From Pseudovibrio sp947494035 (GTDB taxonomy: Bacteria > Pseudomonadota > Alphaproteobacteria > Rhizobiales > Stappiaceae), in the NCBI GenBank assembly GCA_947494035.1, contig CANLTN010000003.1, forward strand, positions 248,001 to 312,000: a stretch of 64,000 nt of DNA, in the 5' to 3' direction. Position numbers and translations under genes: made by a program. Of this stretch, positions 17,517-27,119 are shown one piece after another (positions within the stretch are counted from its first letter, which is position 1; every line of letters begins with the position of its first letter). Under the pieces are notes generated by a model that had not been told where the DNA came from, did not search any database, and worked only from the letters and a program-made list of their open reading frames with translations.

Positions 17517-18346
17517 CACGGGGAAACCCTCTTAAGCAGCAGGATTGCGCCAGACATGGCGACGCCCGCAAACACAAAGATTGATACAAGAGCAACAATT
17601 GGTGAGAATGGAAGGCTTTCTGCCACACCTGCCATCCCGCCAACCATGGCGTTGGCATCCAGTGCAGACAGGTTGAACAAGCGGAACGCATCTGCCGGGT
17701 TTGCCAAAAGAGCAAACGGGAAGACGCTGGAGGCAAAGAAGCCTTCGCTGTCAGCAACCAATGCACCGAGCAAGGCAAGATCGTAAAGCACGATCAGAAC
17801 AAGCCAGATGCCAATTGCCATAGCAGCTGCTGTTGTCACCTGACGGACAAGTGAGCTGACAACGTAGCCAAGCGAGAGGAAAGCGAACCCAAGAACAGTC
17901 GAAGTTGCGATAAGGCGCGCAAAGTCAATAAAACCACTGGTGTCGCCCCCGCCGGTAAATGTCAGCATCAATGCTGTTGAGCCATAACCAAGTGTGAGTG
18001 CAAGAAGCAGGACACAGGTGTGGCCAACGGCTTTGCCGATGAGGAACTCGCTCCGGGTTATTGGGGAGGAGAAAATCAGCAGCAAGGTGCCGCGTTCGAT
18101 TTCCCCGGCAACCGCATCAAAGGCCAGCAACAGTGCGATCAGCGGCACCAGATAGACAGACAAGCTGGCGAGGGAGGCCACTGTGATGGTCATACGGCTT
18201 ACATCAAGCGTGCCGGCAGGGGCTGAGCCGAGCAAGGCCAGCGCCAGTGAGAAGGCGCTCAGGATTATGACAGATAGCAGGATCCAGCGGTTGCGCAGGC
18301 CGATGCGGAACTCTTGATGAGCTACAGTCAAGATACGTTGCAACAT
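17516..18346 (-). CDS. nosY: ABC transporter permease NosY
   Basis: Six-span inner-membrane permease (276 aa) that pairs with the ATPase NosF. The NosDFY complex is needed to mature the copper centres of nitrous oxide reductase, apparently through sulfur supply and the periplasmic NosD. The ABC-2-type sequence shows HQEFRIGLRNRWILLSVIIL at the N-terminus and AGEIERGTLLLIFSSPITRSEFLIGK, the conserved coupling-helix region of this family. It begins three bases after the nosF stop, with GGGGAGG inside the end of nosF as ribosome site, and its own stop overlaps nosL. Translation of the three genes is therefore probably coupled. Confidence 0.96.
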   Translation of the reverse strand: MLQRILTVAHQEFRIGLRNRWILLSVIILSAFSLALALLGSAPAGTLDVSRMTITVASLASLSVYLVPLIALLLAFDAVAGEIERGTLLLIFSSPITRSEFLIGKAVGHTCVLLLALTLGYGSTALMLTFTGGGDTSGFIDFARLIATSTVLGFAFLSLGYVVSSLVRQVTTAAAMAIGIWLVLIVLYDLALLGALVADSEGFFASSVFPFALLANPADAFRLFNLSALDANAMVGGMAGVAESLPFSPIVALVSIFVFAGVAMSGAILLLKRVSP

Positions 18347-18349
18347 ATC

Positions 18350-19270
18350 TTAAGCCTCCCCTGTTCTGTCTTCTTGGTGCGCTTTTTCAGAGAAGTGCTT
18401 ATAGACGTCATCCAGTGTTGGCAGATGGACATCGATATCCTCGATCATCGCGCCAAGACTGGTGACAGCTGCAATTCTCGCGATCTTGTCTTCGTGAGCA
18501 CACATGATCTCTACGGAGCGGCAATTAACGGGAGTTCCACCCAGTCGATCAGCAAGTTGCTCTGCCGGTTCATCTTTTGACTTCACCTTCAGCCTGATTG
18601 GCAGTCGTGCCGCCGTGCGCAGGTTTTTCAGCGTGTCGTTGGCGACCAGTCTGCCTTGGGACATGATCAGGATGCGATCCGTGCGGGCTTCCATTTCTGT
18701 CAGAGCGTGAGATGACAGCAGCACGGTGGCCCCGTTTGCGGAGATCTCGGTCACCAGATCATAAAAGTTCTGGCGGGAGATGGGATCAAGACCGCTGGTC
18801 GGCTCATCAAGCAGAACCAGTTTAGGTGTTCCGATCAGGGCCTGAGCCAGTCCCAGACGTTGGCGCATACCCTTTGAGTATGTTCCGATGCGGCGGCGGC
18901 CCGCTTCTGCAAGGCCGACGCGTTCAAGCAAACCAACGGCTTTCTTGGCGTCCTCGCCTTTAAGTCTGGCGTAGTATTTGAGAACCTCGACACCTGTCAG
19001 AGTTCTTTGAAAGGCGACAGATTCAGGCAGGAACGCGGTGGATGCGCGTGCTTTATCACTGCCGGGCTGCGCGCCCAAAACTTCAATCCGTCCTTCTGTC
19101 GGGGTCAAAAAGCCAAGCGACATCTTGAAAAATGTCGTTTTGCCTGCCCCGTTGTGCCCGAGCAGCGCTACCCTCTCTGCGCTTCCCAGCTCAAAAGAAA
19201 GGTCTTTAACAGCATCCCGTCCATCGAAGGTTTTGCGCACGTTCTCCGCGCGAAGAACTGTTGTGTTCAT
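18350..19270 (-). CDS. nosF: ABC transporter ATP-binding protein NosF
   Basis: Cytoplasmic ATPase (306 aa) of the NosDFY copper-site maturation complex. Visible motifs are Walker A GHNGAGKTT, the signature YSKGMRQRLGLAQAL, Walker B LVLLDEPTSGLDP, and the H-loop region LLSSHALTEME. The start is the ATG at 19268-19270, which overlaps the nosD stop as ATGA and has AGGAG eight bases upstream. A longer in-frame extension to 19375 lies entirely inside nosD and is not used. It is followed three bases later by nosY. Confidence 0.97.
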   Translation of the reverse strand: MNTTVLRAENVRKTFDGRDAVKDLSFELGSAERVALLGHNGAGKTTFFKMSLGFLTPTEGRIEVLGAQPGSDKARASTAFLPESVAFQRTLTGVEVLKYYARLKGEDAKKAVGLLERVGLAEAGRRRIGTYSKGMRQRLGLAQALIGTPKLVLLDEPTSGLDPISRQNFYDLVTEISANGATVLLSSHALTEMEARTDRILIMSQGRLVANDTLKNLRTAARLPIRLKVKSKDEPAEQLADRLGGTPVNCRSVEIMCAHEDKIARIAAVTSLGAMIEDIDVHLPTLDDVYKHFSEKAHQEDRTGEA

Positions 19271-20541
19271 CTTCTTGCTCCTACCTTCGGCAGTGTTATC
19301 TCCGGAGGATGCATCAGTGGTTTTGTATCCACGATGCCGCCTGGCAAAAGCGCCGGGAACTGCGACTGTGTCCAACTGAGAAGCTGAACCGCAGGGCTAC
19401 CGGTGAGCAGTTTTGCAGAGGGTTGTGTCCAGAGAATTTGGTCGACCATGTCGTTTGGCCGATAGGCGGTGTCGGCTATTCCATCTCCGTTCATGTCAAA
19501 GGCTGAGTGGTCACTCCAGAAATTCCCCCTACCCTCGTACGTCCACTCCAGGTGACGTGTGCCCACGTATTTGACCTGTGTTTTGTTTCCAATAAAGGCG
19601 TTGTTGGAGAATTTGTTTCTGGCGGAACCCGCTGTGAAGTGAACTCCGATTTCGCAGCGCTCAAACCTATTACCGTCAATAATGTTCTTGTTGGCGTTAT
19701 ACATAAAGATGCACTTTTCCGGAGACGCTTTGACGTAGTTTCCGGTGATGACCGCGTTGTTGGCGTAGTTCAGCATCAGGCCATGATCGCGATCATCATC
19801 AGACGTGTTGCCTGTGATGGTGAGCCTGTCAGAGAACATCAGTGCATAGCCAATGTGATTGCCCACTGATACGTTGTTGGAGATCACGCCCCTGTTGCCA
19901 TACATGTAGTGCACAGCGAAGCGCACGTTTTCAATGTAGTTATTTCTAAGAGTGTCATTAGGGCTGGTGTTTACAAAGATACCATCCCGGCCATATCGAA
20001 TGGTGTTGTACTCCGCGACAAGTCCGGGGGCGTTCCAAACGTATATACCGTTGCCGCGCTCGTTGGGGCGCAGGTCCTGACGTCCTTCAATCAGGTTATC
20101 GGCAATATAGGCGTCCTTGGGTCCGTGAGCATTCACGCCCACCAAATTGTTGAGGAATTTATTGCCAGTAACTCGGGCACGGTCTGCGTCTTTGGTCAAC
20201 TTTACGCCAGAATCGATAGTTTCGTTGGAAAGACCTGAACCGGTGATCACCAGTCCATCGACGACCACATCGGGTGCTTCGACAGTAATGACCGAGCCTT
20301 TGCCATTGCCCTTAAGCTCTGCACCTGGCTCTCCTTTAAGCACCAAAGACCGGTCGATGACGACCGGTCCCTGATGAATTCCAGCAGAAAGGCGCAAAAC
20401 GTCTCCGTCCTGCGCCTTTTCCAAGGCGCGGGCTAAGGCATCGGGCTGCGCAGGAACCTTTAGCTCGGCGGCGTGCGCTGTCATGCTCACGCCAACCAGA
20501 ACCGTCGCTCCCAGCACTATTTGCCAGAACAACCTTGTCAT
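19267..20541 (-). CDS. nosD: Periplasmic copper-site maturation protein NosD
   Basis: Secreted right-handed beta-helix protein (424 aa) that works with NosFY in assembly of the CuZ cluster. A Sec signal peptide (about residues 1-24, ending AHA) precedes repeated parallel-beta-helix coils rich in GN, NN and short hydrophobic strands (for example NNLVGVNAHGPKDAYIADN, RYGRDGIFVNTSPND, ITGNTSDDDRDHGLML). The NosD-type C-terminal segment EGRGNFWSDHSAFDMNGDGI follows. It starts 12 bp after nosZ and overlaps nosF by four bases, so it is fully embedded in the nos operon. Confidence 0.97.
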   Translation of the reverse strand: MTRLFWQIVLGATVLVGVSMTAHAAELKVPAQPDALARALEKAQDGDVLRLSAGIHQGPVVIDRSLVLKGEPGAELKGNGKGSVITVEAPDVVVDGLVITGSGLSNETIDSGVKLTKDADRARVTGNKFLNNLVGVNAHGPKDAYIADNLIEGRQDLRPNERGNGIYVWNAPGLVAEYNTIRYGRDGIFVNTSPNDTLRNNYIENVRFAVHYMYGNRGVISNNVSVGNHIGYALMFSDRLTITGNTSDDDRDHGLMLNYANNAVITGNYVKASPEKCIFMYNANKNIIDGNRFERCEIGVHFTAGSARNKFSNNAFIGNKTQVKYVGTRHLEWTYEGRGNFWSDHSAFDMNGDGIADTAYRPNDMVDQILWTQPSAKLLTGSPAVQLLSWTQSQFPALLPGGIVDTKPLMHPPEITLPKVGARR

Positions 20542-20553
20542 ACCCGCTGCTCC

Positions 20554-22461
20554 CTATGCATCGCGTGGTTCTACGAACATACGACCGCGCATTTCCATGT
20601 GCAGTGCATGACAGAACCAATTGCAATAGAACCAGTGAACGCCTGGACGCTCCGCAATGAAGGTCACGGAAGCGGTTGCCTGAGGGGCAACTTCCATCGC
20701 TACGCCGTAGTTGGACATACAGAAGCCGTGTGTCAGGTCGTCAATATCATCAATATTGGTGACATAAACGGTGACTTCATCGCCCTGCTTCACAGTGAAC
20801 TTCTCGAGAGAGAACATTGGCGCAGAAGAGTACATGTACACACGAACTTTGTTACCATCGCGGATAACGTCCTCAGCATCTTCCAGATCAACACCGTCTG
20901 CTTCTGCCTGTATAACTGCATCAGCAAACATTGGGTCATCGCGGGTCCATATAGACTCCGGATTTACAAGGTCGCGGCGAACGAGAGTTACGTCATGTGG
21001 CTCAGCGAATGCCGGGCTGTCATGAACGAGCACCATTTCGTCACCGGAAATGTCGATCAGCTGCTCGTTTTCTGGCTTCAAAGGACCAACGTTTATGTAG
21101 CGGTCTTTGGAGAACTTGTTCAGAGAAAGAAGCCACTTACCGTCCGCATCCAGAGTTTCGCCCATGGTGGTGTGGTTGTGACCTGGCTGATACGCAACAT
21201 CGATCTTTGAGTGGATTGGATCAACTTCTTCACCGGCGTACTGACGGATCGCTTTGTCGATATCCCACTTCACCATCTGGCTGTCGAGGAACAGTGTGGT
21301 GTAGGCAAAGCCGCGGTTGTCGAAGGCAGTGTGGAGAGGACCAAGGCCCAACTCTGGCTCTGCAACAACAGCGGAGCGTGGCTCTGCGCCATCGAACACT
21401 GCATCCAGCTTGTCTACATCAATCACGGTTACTGTTGGAGACAGCTTGCCCGCGATCATGACGTGTTTTTTATCCGGGCAGGTGTTACAGCCGTGCGGGT
21501 TGTTTGGTATGGGAATGTAGGCGGTGTACGTGGAGCCTTTACGGCCATCAAGAACAGGAACGCCGTTCAGCATCTGGTAGTCGCCGTTTTGAACGCCTTC
21601 TTCAATGCGTGCGATGTTGAAGACAACGCAGTGGTCCATCTCAGCCGCAGTCATCTCTGCCAAGTCTACCCCCATCTCTGAGTTGTAGCTGGTAGAGAAT
21701 GCATACTTGCCCTGATAATCAGCATCACAGTTGTCCAGATTACCGGATACAATGACCTGCCATGCAACTTCCATGGAGTCGCCGTCGATTGCGGAGAAGA
21801 TGCAGCGGTACTCATCTGGCTCATCAAGGATTCTTCCGTCATTGACCAGTGGAGCTTCGTGCTCACCGTTTGCAAAGATGTAGCCGGTACGAGGCCATTT
21901 TTGCGGGCGCATACCATGAATAGCATTTGCATTCGGTACTTCGACAATCTTATCTGTTTTCATGACGTCACAGCGAATACGCGCAACGCGAGTGTTCGCC
22001 TTATCATTCACGAAAAGATAGCGACCGTCGTACGTACCTTCTGTAAAGGACATATGGGGGTGGTGAAGGTCGCCGTTATCGTAGGTGTCCTTACCCTGAG
22101 CTGCAAGGAATGCCTTGGTCTCTGGCAGAAGGTTTTCGGTCAGAATTTTTTTGGATTCGTTGGTCTGTCCCCAACCTGTTGCAGAACAACGGTTGAATAC
22201 AGGAACGCGCATCAGTTCGCGCATTGACGGGAGACCCAGAATGCGCATTTCGCCACACTGACCGGATGACCAGAAGCCGTAGTATTCGTCCAGATCACCT
22301 GGAGCCACTTCGAAGTCACTGCCTTCTGCTGCCTTTGCTGCAGAAATACCACCAGGAGTATTTGCCACTGCAACAGCACCCAGACCCGCAACTGCAGCTG
22401 TGTTAGCTGTACCGCTTAGCAATGCGCGACGTGACAGACCTGTTTCTTTTTTATCAGACAT
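20554..22461 (-). CDS. nosZ: Nitrous oxide reductase NosZ (Tat-dependent, clade I type)
   Basis: Periplasmic copper enzyme (635 aa) that reduces N2O to N2. The N-terminus has a twin-arginine signal (SRRALLSG followed by a hydrophobic stretch and AKA), which marks the Tat-exported clade I enzymes. The seven-bladed propeller shows the CuZ-ligand regions DLHHPHMSFTEG, NGEHE, GPLHTAFDNRG, PGHNHTTMGE and AEPHDV. The C-terminal cupredoxin domain carries the CuA motif CNWFCHALHMEM. The start is ATG 22459-22461 with AAGGAG seven bases upstream. Forty-seven further codons open in the frame towards nosR but lack this signal. All copper-ligand segments appear intact, so an active enzyme is expected. It lies 58 bp after nosR. 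Confidence 0.98.
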   Translation of the reverse strand: MSDKKETGLSRRALLSGTANTAAVAGLGAVAVANTPGGISAAKAAEGSDFEVAPGDLDEYYGFWSSGQCGEMRILGLPSMRELMRVPVFNRCSATGWGQTNESKKILTENLLPETKAFLAAQGKDTYDNGDLHHPHMSFTEGTYDGRYLFVNDKANTRVARIRCDVMKTDKIVEVPNANAIHGMRPQKWPRTGYIFANGEHEAPLVNDGRILDEPDEYRCIFSAIDGDSMEVAWQVIVSGNLDNCDADYQGKYAFSTSYNSEMGVDLAEMTAAEMDHCVVFNIARIEEGVQNGDYQMLNGVPVLDGRKGSTYTAYIPIPNNPHGCNTCPDKKHVMIAGKLSPTVTVIDVDKLDAVFDGAEPRSAVVAEPELGLGPLHTAFDNRGFAYTTLFLDSQMVKWDIDKAIRQYAGEEVDPIHSKIDVAYQPGHNHTTMGETLDADGKWLLSLNKFSKDRYINVGPLKPENEQLIDISGDEMVLVHDSPAFAEPHDVTLVRRDLVNPESIWTRDDPMFADAVIQAEADGVDLEDAEDVIRDGNKVRVYMYSSAPMFSLEKFTVKQGDEVTVYVTNIDDIDDLTHGFCMSNYGVAMEVAPQATASVTFIAERPGVHWFYCNWFCHALHMEMRGRMFVEPRDA

Positions 22462-22519
22462 GAAAGTCTCCTTGTTCAGACAGGAAAGGCTCCCTTGTAA
22501 CTTTCTCGTAGGGAACGGC

Positions 22520-24730
22520 CTAAGCAGGTGGTGATTTGGCGGAAGTGTTCTCTTCCGTCTTTGAAATACCCGTCTGCGCTTCGAACTTCTTGCGCCTGGC
22601 AAGCTTTTTGATGCAGACCGGACATTTATCGTCGCTCTGATACAGAACCTGACAATGCAGGCAGTTCAGGCATTCGTTTGGATTGATGTTTCCCTCAGGA
22701 TGGATGGCGCCAACCATGCACTCTACTTCACAACGAGCGCACGGGTTTCCGCATTCCTTGTAGCGCTTCAGCCAGTCGAACATGTGCAGGCGCGCCGGAA
22801 TGGCGAGAGCAGCCCCCAAAGGACAGAGATAACGGCAGTAGAACCGCTCGATGAACAGCCCAGCGGTCAGCAATGCGACTGCAAAGAGCACATAGGGCCA
22901 CCCACGCTGGAATTTCATAATGATTGCGGTTTTGAATGGCTCAACTTCGGCGTAATGCTCGGCGATTGGCAGTGAGTAAAGTGACAGACCGAACAGACCC
23001 AAGAAGATCATATACTTCACGGGCCAGAGGCGTTCATGCAAACCCCATGGCACAGTTATCTGCGGCACTTTGAAGAACTTCGCGATCCGGTTGGTCAGCT
23101 CCTGCAATGCGCCGAAGGGGCAAAGCCAGCCGCAGTAGGCGCCACGTCCCCAGAAGAGGAGTGCTGCGGCAACAGAAAACCACAGTAGGAACACCAGTGG
23201 GTCCATCAGGAAGGCACTCCAGCTGAACTCGGTTGTCAGCGCTGAGAAAAATGCCAGTACGTTGACAACCGACAGCTGTGCGTTTTGCATCCAGCCGAGC
23301 CAGAACAAGACAAAGGTCAGGAAGCCAATGCGGAACCAGAAGGTGAATCTTTCCGACTTCGTAACCTGCATCTGGAAGAAGAAGACGCCTGTCAGAATTG
23401 CCAGCGCTACAGCGAGCACCGCGATATCTGCATGGCGGCCATCCCAAATGCGCTGCCACAGTTCTGTTTGATCCTGCTCATCGGCAGCAGCAACCACATT
23501 CTGGTTGCTTCCGGCGTCCGCTCCACCTGTAGGCGTGGCCTCTACACTCTTCAGGTACTTCTGCGGCAACTGATAGCCCAGATCAAAGGTCAGGAAGGCC
23601 TTGTCAATGGGACCAGTTGCACGTTGCACCAGCACCTGCAAGCGGAACGGTTTGCTGGGATCAAAGCCGGAGTCTGCCGGAATGGTAAAGATATCCAGTT
23701 CTTTGAACGTTGGAGCATCACTTGCTGCAATATCGCCCAAACGTTCGTGTTGGCTATCTCTGAAGCGAACTGAAACGTCGTTCTGGATCAAATGAATGCG
23801 GTCAAAGATACCACCTCGTACGTAGCCTGTGCCCTTGAAGGAATAACGACCACGACCAAGGACTGCGATGGCGTGCTCGCCTTCTTTCAAGCTGTTTTTC
23901 AGGTTGTTGTACTCCGCGTCTCCCATGATGGTGCGACCAATGGTGGGGACGTCAACCAGCCCCATATACATATCGAGATAGTCATCAGTATCCGGGCCAT
24001 TTTCAGGACGCCTGATTGCTTCCGAGTCGCCCTGTTCAACGAATGCGGCGTTGATTTGCCCAACATCAAGTGTCAGGCGGCGAATAGAACCATCACCAAC
24101 CAGTGTCATCCAATCGGAGACTTCAGTCTTGTCCGGATCAATCTCGAGTGTTGGTCCTGCGTTTGCATTAGCGCTTTGGAGGCCACCTATTCCAAGGGTG
24201 CGCGCCACTATCAAGCTCGCTCTCACAATAGAATCGTCAATCACCAAGATGGTGACTGTTGCGCCAGAGATAATGTCGAGGTCATGGGCAGAGCCGCCCT
24301 GCTCGGCTTCCTTCTTGATATCGAGACCGGCGTAGTTTTCGGTAACCTGTTCGATCTCGCTTTCAGGAATACCAACCAGAACGATCGGCTCGGCGTGTTG
24401 TACCAACTGAACGCTCGTCAGTATTCCATCCGTGTCGATGCCAACCAGCGTATCAATCGGTTTCCCGGAATATCCTGTTGTGGAGACAAGGTCGGTGGTT
24501 AGAAAGACCCAGCCTAACACCTCATCCCCGGCCATGGCTGGCAGCACAGGGATGTCCTCACGCAGTTCTCCATATCTGTCGGCAGCGGGGAAAAATTCCG
24601 TAACCGCAACCTTCTCCGCATAGTCTAGAATACGTTTTGAAGATTCCACAGCAGCGGTCGCATAGCTCGACACACTGACAAAGAACAAAAAAATTAAAAG
24701 GAAGGTAGTGCGCAACCTGATTGCTTGCAT
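22520..24730 (-). CDS. nosR: NosR, flavin/iron-sulfur membrane protein for N2O reduction
   Basis: Polytopic membrane protein (736 aa) required for nosZ expression and for electron delivery to NosZ. After a signal/membrane segment comes a periplasmic FMN-binding domain with the flavinylation motif SGATVT. A membrane core of about six spans follows, with two CxxxCP motifs (CGWLCPFG and CRYLCPLG). The cytoplasmic end has two 4Fe-4S clusters (CGNPCARCEVECMVGAIHPEG and NECLNCLHCQ). I place the start at ATG 24728-24730 with AAGGTG seven bases upstream, while a TTG eight codons earlier is less likely. It is the first gene of the nos operon, and an FNR/DNR-type box lies 70-83 bp upstream. A flavin transferase (ApbE/NosX) must act in trans. 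Confidence 0.97.
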   Translation of the reverse strand: MQAIRLRTTFLLIFLFFVSVSSYATAAVESSKRILDYAEKVAVTEFFPAADRYGELREDIPVLPAMAGDEVLGWVFLTTDLVSTTGYSGKPIDTLVGIDTDGILTSVQLVQHAEPIVLVGIPESEIEQVTENYAGLDIKKEAEQGGSAHDLDIISGATVTILVIDDSIVRASLIVARTLGIGGLQSANANAGPTLEIDPDKTEVSDWMTLVGDGSIRRLTLDVGQINAAFVEQGDSEAIRRPENGPDTDDYLDMYMGLVDVPTIGRTIMGDAEYNNLKNSLKEGEHAIAVLGRGRYSFKGTGYVRGGIFDRIHLIQNDVSVRFRDSQHERLGDIAASDAPTFKELDIFTIPADSGFDPSKPFRLQVLVQRATGPIDKAFLTFDLGYQLPQKYLKSVEATPTGGADAGSNQNVVAAADEQDQTELWQRIWDGRHADIAVLAVALAILTGVFFFQMQVTKSERFTFWFRIGFLTFVLFWLGWMQNAQLSVVNVLAFFSALTTEFSWSAFLMDPLVFLLWFSVAAALLFWGRGAYCGWLCPFGALQELTNRIAKFFKVPQITVPWGLHERLWPVKYMIFLGLFGLSLYSLPIAEHYAEVEPFKTAIIMKFQRGWPYVLFAVALLTAGLFIERFYCRYLCPLGAALAIPARLHMFDWLKRYKECGNPCARCEVECMVGAIHPEGNINPNECLNCLHCQVLYQSDDKCPVCIKKLARRKKFEAQTGISKTEENTSAKSPPA

Positions 24731-24799
24731 TCCAAGACACCTTAACTTACGCAAGGTAAGATGTTCTAGGATAGGGGCAATTGTATGACCTTGATAACT

Positions 24800-24813
24800 T
24801 TGACATAAATCAA
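24800..24813 (-). promoter_or_regulatory. FNR/DNR-type activator box upstream of nosR
   Basis: On the minus strand the 14-mer reads TTGATTTATGTCAA, fitting the FNR/CRP-superfamily pattern TTGAT-N4-(A/G)TCAA used by oxygen- and NO-sensing regulators of denitrification. Its centre is 76 bp before the nosR ATG. With activator binding near -41.5 this would leave a leader of about 35 nt. It is the only such site I see at this promoter. Confidence 0.75.
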
Positions 24814-25017
24814 AAAAGAGAGGTCATCTGGCAGTGGACTGGCCTACGAAAAGTGGAGAGCCTTTATCTCACAATTTCTGTGCTGCCTCTCGAACGTAAT
24901 TGCCGAATGATAGCCTAACGCTGCGTGTCTTCAATATTGCCCTTGCCGCTCATGGAAAGGTTGATGCTGTGCGTTTTCGAGAGCCGCTAACGAGGCCACT
25001 TTATTCGAACCTGTCAT

Positions 25018-25069
25018 AAAAAAGCCGCCGGTCTACTGCTCGCAAAGCAAGCAAAAGGCCGACGGCTTT
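25018..25069 (-). terminator. Rho-independent terminator of glmS
   Basis: On the minus strand, 54 bases after the glmS stop, AAGCCGTCGG pairs with CCGGCGGCTT (one mismatch) across a loop that itself contains TTGCTTGCTTTGCGAGCA, and a run of five T follows. Confidence 0.85.
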
Positions 25070-25122
25070 AGTATGAGACTTTATTACTCTCCCACAAAAA
25101 TCCTGTCTGATCTGCGAACCGA

Positions 25123-26949
25123 TTACTCGACGGTGACAGACTTGGCCAGATTCCGTGGTTGGTCCACATCTGTGCCCATGAAGACAGCCGTATGGTAGGC
25201 GAGCATCTGCAATGGCAGCGCATAGATGACAGGTGCCAAAATTTCAGGAACCTCCGGCAAAATTATCATCTGATCAGGTGCAACACCGACTGCCGCTGCA
25301 CCTTTTTCGTCCGTGAACAAGGCAATCTCACCGCCGCGCGCGGCCACTTCCTGCATATTGGAAACGGTTTTCTCGTAAACACTATCAAAAGGCGCCACCA
25401 CCACAACCGGCATATTTTCGTCAATCAGCGCGATCGGACCATGCTTCAACTCACCAGCTGCATACCCCTCAGCGTGAATATATGAGAGTTCTTTCAGCTT
25501 CAACGCACCTTCAAGCGCCAGTGCGAAGTTGGTGCCGCGACCAAGGAACAGCGCATGGTGCTTCTTGGCCATCCACGGGGCCATCTTCTCAATCTGCGGC
25601 TCCAGCTTCAAAGCCTTCATTGCGCGCGCCGGCAGCTCTGCAAGTGCCCCTACCAGCTCCTTTTCCTTATCTGCACTCAAGTGTCCGCGCTGGCGGCCTG
25701 CAAGAACCGCAAGGCTGGCAAGAACGGCCAACTGGCAGGTAAAGGCTTTGGTAGAGGCAACACCAATTTCAGGCCCAGCAAAGAGCGGGAAAACCAGATC
25801 AGATTCACGAGCAATAGTGCTTTCAGGCACGTTCACAACCGCACCAATGGTCATGCCCTGCTCTTTACAATAACGAAGCGAAGCAAGTGTATCTGCCGTT
25901 TCACCTGACTGGGAGATAAACAGTGCCAAATCTCCTTCCGCAAGCGGCATCTCCCGATAGCGGAACTCGGAGGCAACATCAATATCAACCGGAAGGCGCG
26001 CGTACTTCTCAAACCAGTACTTTGCAGTCAACGCCGCATAAAAGGCAGTACCACAAGCTGAAATCACTAGACGGTTAATCTTGGAGAAATCGAAATCGTT
26101 ACCCTCCGGCAGACTAACCTGGCCCTCGCTGAACTTCAGATACTGGGACAGCGCATGCCCCAGCACTTCAGGCTGCTCATGAATCTCTTTGGCCATGAAA
26201 TGGCGGTAGTTTCCCTTATCCATCATGGAGGAACTAACGCTGGAGGTCTGAACCGCACGCTCAACAACCGCATCGTGCTCATCGAAGATCTGGGCACCCG
26301 CGCGTGTAACAACCACCCAATCTCCTTCTTCAAGGTAGCTGATACGGTCCGTGAAAGGCGACAATGCAATCGCGTCAGAACCGAGGAACATCTCGCCTTC
26401 GCCATACCCCACAGCCAGCGGAGAACCACGGCGAGCGCCAATCATCAGGTCATCATGATCTGCAAACAAGAAGACCAGAGAAAATGCGCCCTTCAAACGA
26501 CCAAGAATTGCCGCAACCGCATCTTGCGGAGATTTGCCGCTTTTCACTTCCAGAGAAACAAGGTGCGCAACAACTTCACTATCAGTCTCGGTGGAAAGAC
26601 GTACACCCGCACCGCGAACATGTTCACGCAGCTCAAGGAAGTTCTCGATAATGCCGTTGTGCACCACCATGATGCCCTCAGAGGCGTGTGGGTGCGCGTT
26701 CTCAACGGTCGGAGCCCCATGGGTTGCCCAACGAGTATGTCCAATCCCACTGTTGCCGGAAAGCGGATTGCTATCAAGCAAGGCTTCCAGATTACGTAGC
26801 TTGCCCTTTGCACGCCGACGAGCAAGTTCGCCATTCTCAACAGTTGCAATACCGGCAGAATCATACCCGCGATACTCAAGCCGTTTCAGCGCGTCAACCA
26901 GCAGTGGTGCAACAGGTGTCTGCCCCAAAATACCTATGATACCGCACAT
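25123..26949 (-). CDS. glmS: Glutamine--fructose-6-phosphate aminotransferase (isomerizing)
   Basis: Makes glucosamine-6-phosphate from fructose-6-phosphate and glutamine, the entry step to UDP-GlcNAc for peptidoglycan and lipopolysaccharide. From ATG 26947-26949 the protein is 608 aa. The start is fixed by MCGIIGILG, whose Cys becomes the N-terminal nucleophile of the class II glutamine amidotransferase domain, and by AAGGAG eight bases upstream. The N-terminal glutaminase half (RWATHGAPTVENAHPH) is followed by two SIS sugar-isomerase domains (SACGTAFYA, ISQSGETADTLA, GRGTNFALALEGALKLKE) and the C-terminal AKSVTVE loop. It is downstream of glmU, same strand, with 170 bp between. There is no sign of a glmS ribozyme. 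Confidence 0.98.
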   Translation of the reverse strand: MCGIIGILGQTPVAPLLVDALKRLEYRGYDSAGIATVENGELARRRAKGKLRNLEALLDSNPLSGNSGIGHTRWATHGAPTVENAHPHASEGIMVVHNGIIENFLELREHVRGAGVRLSTETDSEVVAHLVSLEVKSGKSPQDAVAAILGRLKGAFSLVFLFADHDDLMIGARRGSPLAVGYGEGEMFLGSDAIALSPFTDRISYLEEGDWVVVTRAGAQIFDEHDAVVERAVQTSSVSSSMMDKGNYRHFMAKEIHEQPEVLGHALSQYLKFSEGQVSLPEGNDFDFSKINRLVISACGTAFYAALTAKYWFEKYARLPVDIDVASEFRYREMPLAEGDLALFISQSGETADTLASLRYCKEQGMTIGAVVNVPESTIARESDLVFPLFAGPEIGVASTKAFTCQLAVLASLAVLAGRQRGHLSADKEKELVGALAELPARAMKALKLEPQIEKMAPWMAKKHHALFLGRGTNFALALEGALKLKELSYIHAEGYAAGELKHGPIALIDENMPVVVVAPFDSVYEKTVSNMQEVAARGGEIALFTDEKGAAAVGVAPDQMIILPEVPEILAPVIYALPLQMLAYHTAVFMGTDVDQPRNLAKSVTVE

Positions 26950-27119
26950 ATATGTTCTCCTTGTAATCCCCTCTCGCAACTGCTGCGAGCACCTTCAATT
27001 TGGCTAGTCTTTTGCCTGATGCCTCCGTGCGAGGGAAATCAATCCGTGTTTCGTTTCGTTACAACTTGAGGATAAATGATATAAACACTGCGCTCATTGG
27101 CAGTATAAAACACCACTAC

